Shown piece by piece: positions 1 to 6,236 of a DNA stretch of 8,866 bases (position 1 is the stretch's first letter; every line of letters starts with the position of its first letter). Origin of the DNA: Alphaproteobacteria bacterium (GTDB lineage: Bacteria; Pseudomonadota; Alphaproteobacteria; GCA-2731375). Location of the stretch: NCBI GenBank assembly GCA_030746295.1, contig JASLMY010000210.1, positions 1 to 8,866 of the forward strand. Reading direction: 5' to 3'. The position numbers and the translations under genes were made by a program. The notes below the pieces were generated by a model that was not told the DNA's origin, did no database searches, and saw nothing but the letters and a program-made list of their open reading frames with translations.

Positions 1-1
1 G

Positions 2-169
2 CCGGCGAAGCGCAGCCACGAGATGCTGCCCAAGTTCTGGCGCGATCACGGCTTGCTGGTGGCCCGCGCCGGTGGCAAGGCGGGGCTCTTTTCAGCTATC
101 ATCGGTGGCTGGATAGGGGCTGAGAGCAGAGACGTCATCCAACCGGTAACAAAGGAGATCGGCACATGA
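2..169 (+). CDS. C-terminal end of an unidentified upstream gene (5' truncated)
   Basis: An open frame enters from the left edge and stops at TGA 167-169, giving 55 residues. The stop overlaps the ATG of the selenoprotein gene in the classic 4-bp ATGA arrangement, which suggests translational coupling. Over the first 28 codons about 26 end in G or C, while the other two plus frames show no such bias, so this part looks coding. The last third (from about base 88) is less GC-rich and has poorer codon bias, so it could instead be a promoter region that happens to be open. I do not recognise the family. Visible stretches include LPKFWRDHGLLVARAGGKAG followed by a Gly/Ile-rich segment. If real, the gene forms an operon with the selenoprotein. 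Confidence 0.45.
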   Translation, partial: PAKRSHEMLPKFWRDHGLLVARAGGKAGLFSAIIGGWIGAESRDVIQPVTKEIGT

Positions 170-720
170 GCGAGGGCTACAGCCTACGCGACCCGACCGC
201 CGAGGCGGGCTCGACCCGGCGCCAGCGGCTGGCGCCGCCGGAGACGCTCGACGGCAAGGTGGTGGCACTGCTGGACATCGGCAAGGCGCGGAGCGACGAG
301 TTCCTCGACAGCGTCGAGGGCTTGCTCGAGGCTCGCGGCATCGAGGTCAAGCGCTATGCGAAACCGTTTCCGACCACGCTTTCGGCTGACTACGCCTCGT
401 CCGACATCGCCACCGAATGCGACGTCGTCATCGAAGGCCTAGCCGATTGAGGCTCGTGCACGTCGTGCAGTTTGCATGACTTGTCGGATCTCGATCAACG
501 CGGCATCCCGGGCGTCATGGTGGCGACCGAGGAGTTTCAGGAGGCGGCCCGGGCACAGTCGGACGCTCTCGGCTTCGAAGCCGGGATCGTCTGGGTGCCG
601 CATCCGATCCAGAACCGCAGCGCCGAGGAACTGAAAGACATCGCGACAGAGGCGATCCAGTCAATTCTGGCGATGCTGACATCCGGCGCGCCCAAGCAGG
701 CGGCGGCCGGCGACGACTGA
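166..720 (+). CDS. UGSC-family selenoprotein, 184 aa, Sec at residue 95 (UGA read-through)
   Basis: This is one gene read through an in-frame TGA at 448-450, ending at the true stop TGA 718-720. Residues 1-94 end in VVIEGLAD; the TGA then continues in the same frame as GSCTSCSLHDLSDLDQRGIP, giving U95-G96-S97-C98, the motif that names the UGSC (seleno)protein family. The downstream part (HD after the motif, RGIPGVMVATEEF, WVPHPIQN near residues 145-152) follows the usual plan of the family, and the total length is reasonable for it. Members are predicted redox proteins of unknown substrate, and many have Cys in place of Sec. C101 adds a second CxxC (C98-T-S-C101), giving UxxCxxC. There is no signal peptide or membrane segment, so it is probably cytoplasmic. 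The start ATG 166 has Shine-Dalgarno AAAGGAG (151-157) 8 nt upstream. A SECIS-like hairpin follows the UGA. The family assignment is recalled from knowledge, not searched. Confidence 0.9.
448..450 (+). other. In-frame UGA selenocysteine codon
   Basis: The TGA interrupts an otherwise continuous frame. Both sides share frame, codon bias and one protein family. The codon falls exactly at the U of a U-G-S-C motif, and the first downstream residues (GSCTSC) are coding before any usable ATG. Nonsense mutation or sequencing error is the alternative. It is less likely because the hit is at the predicted catalytic position and a hairpin of bacterial SECIS type starts 11 nt later. Confidence 0.88.
462..480 (+). 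promoter_or_regulatory. Bacterial SECIS-like stem-loop for the Sec UGA
   Basis: Bases 462-469 (GTCGTGCA) pair with 473-480 (TGCATGAC) in an 8-bp stem with one G-U pair, closing a 3-base loop GTT (470-472). Nineteen bases separate the UGA from the loop. Bacterial SECIS elements lie inside the coding region just after the UGA and present a G at the start of a small apical loop, with U nearby, to SelB. This hairpin has both features. Its top (TGCA-loop-TGCA) resembles what I recall of the E. coli fdhF element. The lower stem towards the UGA is not obvious. No folding program was run. Confidence 0.78.
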
Positions 721-730
721 ACCGCCGGCG

Positions 731-766
731 AGGCTTGGCCGCTTCGCCGAGCCTTTCGGTCTCTTG
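731..766 (+). terminator. Probable intrinsic terminator after the selenoprotein gene
   Basis: AGGCTTGGC (731-739) pairs with GCCGAGCCT (746-754), 9 bp with one G-U pair, around a 6-base loop (740-745). A moderately T-rich run follows (TTTCGGTCTCTT, 754-765). It begins 11 bases after the stop codon. The U tract is interrupted, so termination may be partial and some transcripts could continue into the deaminase gene. Confidence 0.55.
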
Positions 767-776
767 CCTCACTTAG

Positions 777-808
777 CTCCCGTCCCGCCGATCGCGCGGG
801 ACCGGGAG
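777..808 (+). repeat. Inverted repeat in the leader of the deaminase gene
   Basis: CTCCCG (777-782) pairs with CGGGAG (803-808), then after a bulged C (802) TCCCGC (783-788) pairs with GCGGGA (796-801). The loop is 789-795. This makes 12 GC-rich base pairs ending 54 bases before the ATG at 863. No T run follows, so it does not look like a terminator. It may be an mRNA-structure or protein-binding element, or simply a GC-rich coincidence. Confidence 0.4.
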
Positions 809-847
809 GGCAGGTCGGCGTTCGGCCCGTCGATCCGCGCACGGTCC

Positions 848-855
848 AAGGGGAG
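848..855 (+). promoter_or_regulatory. Ribosome binding site fixing the deaminase start
   Basis: AAGGGGAG lies 7 nt before ATG 863. The frame is open further upstream to a TTG at 764, but that extension would cross the leader hairpin and adds 33 residues with no recognisable domain. The site therefore supports ATG 863. Confidence 0.65.
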
Positions 856-862
856 CCTAACC

Positions 863-1363
863 ATGCAGGAAGCGTTCATGCGCCGCGCCATCGAGATCGC
901 GGCCGAGAGCATCGATACGCCGGGCACACTGCCCTTCGGCGCCGTCGTCGTCCGCGACGGAGAGATCATCGGCGAGGGCCTCAACCGGTCCTTCGCCGAT
1001 TCGGACCCCACCTCGCACGGCGAGGTCGAGGCGATCCGCGATGCTTGTCGGCGCCTCGGCGTCACCGATTTGGCCGGCGCCGACCTCTATACCTCCTGCG
1101 AGCCCTGTGCGATGTGCGTGGCGACGATGTACCAGGCCGGTATCGTGCGCCTCTACTATGCCGGCGTGGCGAGCGACAGCGCCGCCCTCTTCGAGCGCCT
1201 GGCGGCGCACGACCCGAAATGGGCCCGCAAGATGAGCGCCGCCGAGCTGCGCCACGAGGTCGGCCAACCGATGGACGCACGTGCCATGCCGGCGACGCGG
1301 ATGTTGGCGGAGGCGGCCCAAGAGGTCTTCGACCGGTTTCTGGCACGGCATCTCGACGCGTAA
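863..1363 (+). CDS. Nucleoside/base deaminase, cytidine deaminase-like fold (166 aa)
   Basis: This is a zinc-dependent hydrolytic deaminase of the CDA/TadA/guanine-deaminase superfamily. The N-terminal helix and PFGAVVV strand (residues 24-30) are typical. The zinc and proton-shuttle motif is H52-G-E54 and the two metal cysteines are in TSCEPCAMC (C82 and C85 after P81). The usual motif is HAE or HVE, so Gly between His and Glu is uncommon. The C-terminus, with an Arg-rich GQPMDARAMP segment and a final helix, fits small-substrate base or nucleoside deaminases at least as well as the tRNA deaminase TadA. The likely reaction is release of ammonia from an aminated ring such as guanine, cytosine or an analogue; the substrate is not readable. 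The next gene starts 36 bases downstream, and the pair probably form an operon with the dehydrogenase. Confidence 0.88.
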   Translation: MQEAFMRRAIEIAAESIDTPGTLPFGAVVVRDGEIIGEGLNRSFADSDPTSHGEVEAIRDACRRLGVTDLAGADLYTSCEPCAMCVATMYQAGIVRLYYAGVASDSAALFERLAAHDPKWARKMSAAELRHEVGQPMDARAMPATRMLAEAAQEVFDRFLARHLDA

Positions 1364-1399
1364 TCATTTCCGAGACCGAATGGGGGGCCAACGAAGGAA

Positions 1400-2179
1400 A
1401 TGGGAGTACTCGACGCGCGCTCCGCGCTGGTAACCGGCGGCGGCACCGGTATCGGTCGCGCCATCGCCATCGACCTGGCGGGCGCCGGGGCCGAGGTCGT
1501 CGTCTGCGGCCGCCGACCGGAACCATTGGAAGAGACCGTCCGCGCCGTCGCCGAGGCCGGCGGCCAGGCCCGGCACATAGCCTGCGACCTGGGCGACCCG
1601 GACGCCATCGAGGCAATGGCGGCAAGCCTGCTCGAGCGCCACGGCGTAATCGATATCCTGGTCAACAACGCCGGCCTCAACTCGTCGATCCGAAGCACGC
1701 GCTATGTCGGGCCTGAGGAATGGCGCGACGTCATGGACGTCAACACGATGGGGCCGGCGATGCTGACGCGGGCGCTGCTGCCGGCGATGATCGAGCGGGG
1801 CGCGGGCGACGTGGTGATGATCGCCTCGATGGCCGCACTCCGCGCGAGCGTCATGGCCGGCGTCGCCTACAGCGCCTCCAAGGCCGCCGCCAAGGCCTAT
1901 ATGGACGTCCTCGCCACCGAGGTCCGCCGACACGGCGTGCGCTGCATCATTGTCTATCCCGGCGAGGTCGATACGCCGATCCTCGATCTGCGCGCCCTGG
2001 TGCCGGACGCGGCGGCACGGGCAACGATGATGCAGCCCGAGGACATCTCGGCCGCGGTGCTGATGGCGGTCTCGCTGCCGCGCCGCGCCATGGTCTCCGA
2101 GATCGCCGTCGTCGCCACCGAGGCCCGCGACCAGTCGGCCGACGTGGCCGCGGCGATGGCCAAGCGCCAGGCGGAGTAG
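1400..2179 (+). CDS. Short-chain dehydrogenase/reductase (SDR), 259 aa
   Basis: This is a classical SDR, an NAD(P)-dependent alcohol/ketone oxidoreductase with a Rossmann fold. The cofactor motif TGGGTGIG is at residues 12-19, the structural NNAG at 89-92, and the catalytic set N115 (DVN), S143 (IAS), Y157 and K161 (YSASK). The PGEVDTP segment (187-193) lies at the usual place after the active site. CGRR (36-39) after beta-2 would favour NADPH, because basic residues there bind the 2'-phosphate; this is inference. Length is normal. ATG 1400 has a GAAGGA only 1 base upstream, too close for a good Shine-Dalgarno site, and a G-run 12 bases upstream; no better in-frame start exists. It lies 36 bases after the deaminase and is probably co-transcribed. 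It may reduce or oxidise a product of the neighbouring catabolic enzymes, but the substrate is unknown. Confidence 0.9.
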   Translation: MGVLDARSALVTGGGTGIGRAIAIDLAGAGAEVVVCGRRPEPLEETVRAVAEAGGQARHIACDLGDPDAIEAMAASLLERHGVIDILVNNAGLNSSIRSTRYVGPEEWRDVMDVNTMGPAMLTRALLPAMIERGAGDVVMIASMAALRASVMAGVAYSASKAAAKAYMDVLATEVRRHGVRCIIVYPGEVDTPILDLRALVPDAAARATMMQPEDISAAVLMAVSLPRRAMVSEIAVVATEARDQSADVAAAMAKRQAE

Positions 2180-2202
2180 GGTCGTTTTCGGGAATGGCTG
2201 AA

Positions 2203-2272
2203 CCACCCGCGCCCCCGTCCCAACCACCCATTGATGGTACCCTCGGGGTGGTTGGGACGGGGGAGCGGGTGG
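2203..2272 (+). repeat. Long near-perfect inverted repeat (27-bp stem, 16-base loop)
   Basis: Bases 2203-2229 are complementary to 2246-2272 with a single mismatch (G2211 against A2264), closing a 16-base loop (2230-2245) that contains GGTACC. A short extension (2198-2200 with 2274-2276) is possible across a small internal loop. It starts 23 bases after the SDR stop and ends 79 bases before the transporter start. No T run follows on the plus strand, so it is not a typical intrinsic terminator. It could stabilise the upstream mRNA, block read-through, or be a copy of a dispersed palindromic repeat. Confidence 0.85.
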
Positions 2273-2351
2273 CCAGGCAAATCGACGAAAGTCGAAACGA
2301 CTCAATGCCGGCCGGCACCGGCGCATCCCCTAGGCCCGAGGCCGGGACCGG

Positions 2352-3566
2352 ATGATTTACCTCGCCTTCGTCCGCTCCAATCTGCGGTTCCTCTGCTTCG
2401 GCGTGCTGCTGACCGCGTCCGCCAGCTTTGGTCAGACTTTCTTCATCGCCCTCTACATGGGCGAGGCGCGAGCCACGTTCGGGCTCGGTCACGGCGATAT
2501 CGGCAACCTCTATCTCGCCGGCACCCTGATGAGCGGCTTCACCATGATCTGGCTCGGCCGCCTGGTCGACGTCATGGCGCTGCGCGCCGTCGCCATGACG
2601 GTGACCGCCGGCCTGGCGCTCGGCTGCGTCGTCATGGCCTGGACGCCGGCCGCCTGGACGATGGCGGTCGCTTTCTTCCTCCTGCGGCTCTTCGGCCAGG
2701 GGATGATGACCCACACCGCGATCACCGGCACCGCGCGCCATTTCGAGGCCGATCGAGGCAAGGCGGTCGGCATCGTCTCCTCGGGCCAGCCGCTGGCCGA
2801 GAGCGTGCTACCGATCATCGCCGTCGCGCTCACCGCGGCGATCGGTTGGCGCTTGTCCTGGGCTGTCTATACCGGCCTCTTGGTCCTGGTGGCAGTGCCG
2901 GCGATCTACACGCTATTGGCCGGTTACGGCGAGGCCCGGCCGAGCCGGCAAGGTCAGGGGCTCGGCCGGCCGCGCGAGGCGGCGGGACCGCAGTGGACAA
3001 GGGCCCAGGTCTTGCGCGACCTCCGCTTCTACCTGATGGTGCCGGCGGTCTTGGCCCCGGCCTACGTCTCCACCGGCCTGATCTTCCATCAGGCGCATAC
3101 CGCCGAGGTCAGGGGCTGGAGCCTGACCTGGATCGCCACCTGCTTCGTCGGCTATGCCGTCGCCAAGGGCGTCGCCACCTTCCTGTTGGGGCCCGTGGTC
3201 GACCGTTGGACAGCCCGCCGCGTGGCACGCCTGGTGCCGCTGCCGCTAGCCCTTTCCGCCGCCGTTCTGGCAACCCTGACACACGAGATCGGGGCCTTCA
3301 TCTATCTCGCGACCTTGGGTGCTGCGTCGGGCGCCTCGCAGACGGTGATGAACGCGATGTGGGCCGAGATGTACGGCACCCGGCACCTGGGCTCGATCCG
3401 CGCCTTCGCCTTCTCGCTCAGCGTCACCGCGACGGCCGTAGCGCCGGCCAGCATGGGTTGGTGGATCGACGCCGGCGCCAGCATCGAGGCGATCGCCTGG
3501 GGCTGCGTCCTCTACACGCTGATCGCCACCCTGCCGCTCAACGTCGCAATGTCGCTCCGGCGATAG
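2352..3566 (+). CDS. Major facilitator superfamily transporter (404 aa)
   Basis: This is an inner-membrane secondary transporter. It is hydrophobic throughout with about 12 predicted membrane helices in two halves, joined by a polar Arg/Gly-rich central loop (about residues 190-222). A motif-A-like loop GRLVDVMALR (69-78) follows helix 2, with the conserved G69, D73 and terminal Arg. The length is typical of the family. The segment around residues 114-142 (FGQGMMTHTAITGTARHF then RGKAVGI) resembles organic-anion and monocarboxylate-type members, but the substrate cannot be assigned. The start ATG at 2352 has only a weak GGGACCGG upstream. Position beside catabolic enzymes suggests uptake of the pathway substrate. 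The stop is 3 bases from the stop of the convergent minus-strand operon. Confidence 0.9.
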   Translation: MIYLAFVRSNLRFLCFGVLLTASASFGQTFFIALYMGEARATFGLGHGDIGNLYLAGTLMSGFTMIWLGRLVDVMALRAVAMTVTAGLALGCVVMAWTPAAWTMAVAFFLLRLFGQGMMTHTAITGTARHFEADRGKAVGIVSSGQPLAESVLPIIAVALTAAIGWRLSWAVYTGLLVLVAVPAIYTLLAGYGEARPSRQGQGLGRPREAAGPQWTRAQVLRDLRFYLMVPAVLAPAYVSTGLIFHQAHTAEVRGWSLTWIATCFVGYAVAKGVATFLLGPVVDRWTARRVARLVPLPLALSAAVLATLTHEIGAFIYLATLGAASGASQTVMNAMWAEMYGTRHLGSIRAFAFSLSVTATAVAPASMGWWIDAGASIEAIAWGCVLYTLIATLPLNVAMSLRR

Positions 3567-3569
3567 GCT

Positions 3570-5270
3570 TTAGACACAGCGCACGTCGACCAGGGCCTGA
3601 CGGCGCTCGTCCTTGACGATGCGCATGGCGCGGGCCAGCGCGTCCGGCAGGTCCTCCGGCCGCTCGACCCGCTCGCCGTGGCCGCCGCTCGCCTCGATCA
3701 CCTTGGCGAAGTCCGGGCTCGGCTCCAGCGATGCCAGCGGCACCCGGTTGCGCCGGCTGGCATGGCCGCCGGGATGGATGGCGTTGACGGCACGCTCGAC
3801 CGCCGCCCAGCGGCTGTTGTTGTTGATCACCGTCAGCACCGGCAGGTCCATGGCCTCGGCGACCTGGTGGCAGGCGACCGGGTTGGCGAACATGTAGGCG
3901 CCGTCGCCCAGCACCGCGATCACCTGGCGCTCGGGCGCGGCCAGCTTGGCGCCGAGTGCAGCCGGCAAGCCCCAGCCGAGGCCGCCGGCCTGGCTCGTCT
4001 GAAAGAATGTGCCGGGCCGGGTGAAGGTCAAGACCTGGCGCTGGGCCGAGTACTCGCTGACCAGGATGTCGTCGGGGCCCTTCAGCCGATCAAGGCAGAG
4101 GCTGACCCAGCCGAAGCTGATCTGCCCGGTCTCCAGGCTCTTCGAGGCCTGGGTCACCGCCTCTTTCCGGTAGGTCGCGTGCTGGGCCGCGATCCGCCGG
4201 CGCCGCCGGTCGATGGCGCCGGCCCGGCCCTTGGTCCTGCCGGCCAGCGCGCGGGCGAGCTTGGGCAATACCGTCCGGGTCGGCGCCGCGATCGCCAGGT
4301 CGGCGGGGAAGCTGCGGACCGGCGCGCCTTGGAAGAGCGGGTCGCTGCCGACCTGGATCACCGGCGTCTCCGGCTTGGGCTGGCCGAAGACCGGCATCCA
4401 GGGCACGTCGCAATCCAGCACCAACACCGCGTCGGCCTCGCCGACATGAGGGTTGAACTCGTAGCCGATGTGCATCGGGTGGTCGGACGGGAGGCAGAGG
4501 AAGCGGCTGCGGAACTCAACCACGGGCAGGGCGAAACGCTCGGCAAGGCCGGCCAACTGCTTCACCGTCGCCGGGTCTTGACCCGAAGCGGCGGTGATGA
4601 TGAGCGGCCGCTCGGCCTTGGCCAGGATATCGGCCGCTCTGGCGACGATATCGGGGTCGGGCTGGGCATCGCCACTGACGCCGGTGCGCATCTCGTCCGG
4701 CAGGCTCAGCCCCTTCATCTCGCGGGCCAGCACCTCGCGCGGCATCGACAGGTAGACCGGCCCTTGCGGTGCCGCCGTGGCGATGGCGAGCGCCCGGTCG
4801 ACCACGGTGGCGACTTGGGCCGCGTCGCGCAGCTCGTAGTCCCACTTGACGACCTCGCGCACCATGGCGGCCTGGTCGAACATCTCCTGCGCCCAGTGGA
4901 TCGGCACGTTGCGGGCCCCGAGATGGCCCTCCTCGAACAAGGGCGTGCGGCCGGCGCACATCAGCATCGGCACGTAGTCGCTGGCGGCGTTGATCAGGCC
5001 GTTGATGGCGTTGGCGGTGCCGACGTTGACGTGCACCATGACCGCCTGCGGCCGGCCCGTCACCATGGTGTAGCCGTGCGCCATGCCGACGGCGGCGTTC
5101 TCGTGCGGCACCGCGATCGCTTCCGGAAAGCGGCCCTTGCGCCCCGGCGTGGACAGCGCCTCGACAATGGAGGCGAAGTCGGTGCCGGCGTTGGCGAAGA
5201 AGTAGTCGACGCCGCGCGCCTTCAGGGCGGCGAGAAAGCCTTCCGCGACGGTGCGGGTCGGGATGCGCAT
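3570..5270 (-). CDS. Thiamine diphosphate-dependent enzyme, acetolactate synthase/benzoylformate decarboxylase-like (566 aa)
   Basis: This is a full-length three-domain ThDP enzyme. The N-terminal PYR domain has the cofactor-activating glutamate E57 (VPHENAAVGMAHGY), the middle domain spans about residues 205-345, and the C-terminal PP domain has the metal/ThDP motif GDGAYMF (455-461) ending in NNN (483-485). Such enzymes decarboxylate 2-oxo acids or join them to aldehydes. Glyoxylate carboligase, the ThDP enzyme of allantoin breakdown, is known to lack this glutamate, so E57 argues against that function. The FAD-binding signature of true acetolactate synthases is not evident, and no small regulatory subunit is adjacent. 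A basic run (RRRRR, 355-359) sits in the linker before the PP domain. Shine-Dalgarno GAGGAG lies 9 nt before the ATG. It is the last gene of the five-gene minus operon, 38 bases after the preceding deacetylase-fold gene. The substrate is unknown. Confidence 0.88.
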   Translation of the reverse strand: MRIPTRTVAEGFLAALKARGVDYFFANAGTDFASIVEALSTPGRKGRFPEAIAVPHENAAVGMAHGYTMVTGRPQAVMVHVNVGTANAINGLINAASDYVPMLMCAGRTPLFEEGHLGARNVPIHWAQEMFDQAAMVREVVKWDYELRDAAQVATVVDRALAIATAAPQGPVYLSMPREVLAREMKGLSLPDEMRTGVSGDAQPDPDIVARAADILAKAERPLIITAASGQDPATVKQLAGLAERFALPVVEFRSRFLCLPSDHPMHIGYEFNPHVGEADAVLVLDCDVPWMPVFGQPKPETPVIQVGSDPLFQGAPVRSFPADLAIAAPTRTVLPKLARALAGRTKGRAGAIDRRRRRIAAQHATYRKEAVTQASKSLETGQISFGWVSLCLDRLKGPDDILVSEYSAQRQVLTFTRPGTFFQTSQAGGLGWGLPAALGAKLAAPERQVIAVLGDGAYMFANPVACHQVAEAMDLPVLTVINNNSRWAAVERAVNAIHPGGHASRRNRVPLASLEPSPDFAKVIEASGGHGERVERPEDLPDALARAMRIVKDERRQALVDVRCV

Positions 5271-5308
5271 TGGGGCAGGCTCCTCATAGCGGTCGCCGGG
5301 GCCGGCGC

Positions 5309-6232
5309 TCAGGTCTGGGCCTTGAAGGCCTCCAGGATCTCGGCCCCGGTGGCTGGCCAGACGCCGTCGTGGCCCATCACGTGCGCCAGTGCCCGGGCCA
5401 GCGACTTGATGCGGAAGGGCTGGCCGATCACCCAGGGGTGCAGGCTGATCGCGAGGACGCGGCCGCCGCCCGTCTCCGCCTCGGCGTAAAGGGTATCGAA
5501 CTGGTCCTTGATCTGCTGCTCGAAGGAATCCTCGCTGTGATGGTTCTGCACCATGATCAGGCGGTCGTCGATCTCGTGGGAGTGCGGCATGGCGAAGATC
5601 TCGCCAGCCTCGGTCCGCATCGGATAGGGCAGATCGTCGTTCGCCCAGTCCAGCAGGTAGGCGAGGCCGTGCTTGGCCAAGAGGTCGGGCGTGGCGAAGG
5701 ATTCCGAGCGGCCGGGCGACAGCCAGCCGGTCACCGCCTGCCCTGAAAGCCGGCGGAGCGTCGTCACCGATTCCGCGATCACTGCCTCTTCCTCGGCCGC
5801 GTCCATGCCGCCATAAAGCGGTCGGCCCATGTCAACGCCGTGGGCGACGACCTCCCAGCCGCGCTTGTCGACCTCCGCGACCAGCGAGGGATGGCGCTCG
5901 GCGACCGCAGAATTCATCGCCGCCGAGGCCCTGATGCCGAGCTCGTCCAGCACCTTCATGACCCGGAAGATGCCGTTGCGGTTGCCGTAGTCCCGCGTCG
6001 TGTAGTTCCAGTAGTCGGGATAGGGCCGGTTGAAGCCGCCCGGCAGCACGAAGGGCTTGCCGGTCTGGTCGAGCGGGAACCACTCCAGGGCCACCACCAC
6101 CCAGAGCGCGACGCGGGCGCCGTCGGGCCAGGCCACCTTGTCGCGTTCCGGCAGGGTCGACCAGTCGTAGCGGTCGTGGTCCATGCCGCGGGCACGGCGC
6201 GGATAGACGAGATAGTCGTCGGGAAGGGCCAT
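5309..6232 (-). CDS. Polysaccharide deacetylase-fold protein, PuuE/allantoinase-like, copy 2 (307 aa)
   Basis: This belongs to the NodB/CE4 fold group, in the branch that contains the PuuE allantoinase, which opens the hydantoin ring of allantoin. Visible landmarks are RDYGNR (80-85), AHG (130-132), GWLSPGRSES (169-178), the DDLPY loop (199-203) and SLHPWVIGQPFR (263-274). The CE4 metal ligands are incomplete: there is no TFDD motif, and the HxxxH second histidine is absent after H131. This matches the metal-independent PuuE type. Compared with the paralogue next door, the segment before MPHSHEIDD (215-223) differs, so a different substrate is likely. Its ATG (6230-6232) lies 4 bases after the stop of that paralogue. 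A hydrolase acting on a cyclic amide or ureide is the best guess; a C-N hydrolase on another small molecule is possible. Confidence 0.85.
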   Translation of the reverse strand: MALPDDYLVYPRRARGMDHDRYDWSTLPERDKVAWPDGARVALWVVVALEWFPLDQTGKPFVLPGGFNRPYPDYWNYTTRDYGNRNGIFRVMKVLDELGIRASAAMNSAVAERHPSLVAEVDKRGWEVVAHGVDMGRPLYGGMDAAEEEAVIAESVTTLRRLSGQAVTGWLSPGRSESFATPDLLAKHGLAYLLDWANDDLPYPMRTEAGEIFAMPHSHEIDDRLIMVQNHHSEDSFEQQIKDQFDTLYAEAETGGGRVLAISLHPWVIGQPFRIKSLARALAHVMGHDGVWPATGAEILEAFKAQT

Positions 6233-6236
6233 GGCG

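Noticed and set aside
89..117. Sigma-70-like promoter (TTTTCA, 17 bases, GATAGG) before the selenoprotein gene
   Set aside because: Only about 4/6 and 3/6 matches to consensus, and the region may be coding for the upstream gene; too weak to call.
472..720. Separate 82-residue gene starting at TTG 472
   Set aside because: It is the in-frame C-terminal part of the selenoprotein. There is no clear ribosome binding site before 472, and the residues between the UGA and 472 (GSCTSCS) belong to the conserved motif.
718..720. Second Sec codon with read-through beyond 720
   Set aside because: The frame stays open, but the family ends here, no SECIS-like hairpin at the right spacing was clear, and a terminator follows at 731.
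764..862. N-terminal extension of the deaminase from TTG 764
   Set aside because: It crosses the leader hairpin, has a non-family Pro/Arg-rich sequence, and ATG 863 has a good ribosome binding site.
2282..2295. Small hairpin TCGAC-GAAA-GTCGA in the transporter leader
   Set aside because: A 5-bp stem with a GAAA tetraloop is neat, but it is short enough to occur by chance and has no further context.
1364..2326. 320-residue minus-strand ORF opposite the SDR gene
   Set aside because: It is an antisense shadow of a gene with full SDR motifs; its His/Arg/Gly-rich translation has no recognisable family features.
2231..3616. 461-residue ORF overlapping the MFS gene in another frame
   Set aside because: The composition is Arg/Gly/Pro-rich with no fold, and it starts inside the loop of the hairpin; the MFS frame explains the region.
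3678..5489. 603-residue plus-strand ORF opposite the ThDP enzyme
   Set aside because: It is a GC-rich antisense shadow: His/Gly/Arg/Asp-rich, no recognisable domain, and codon bias follows the minus-strand gene.
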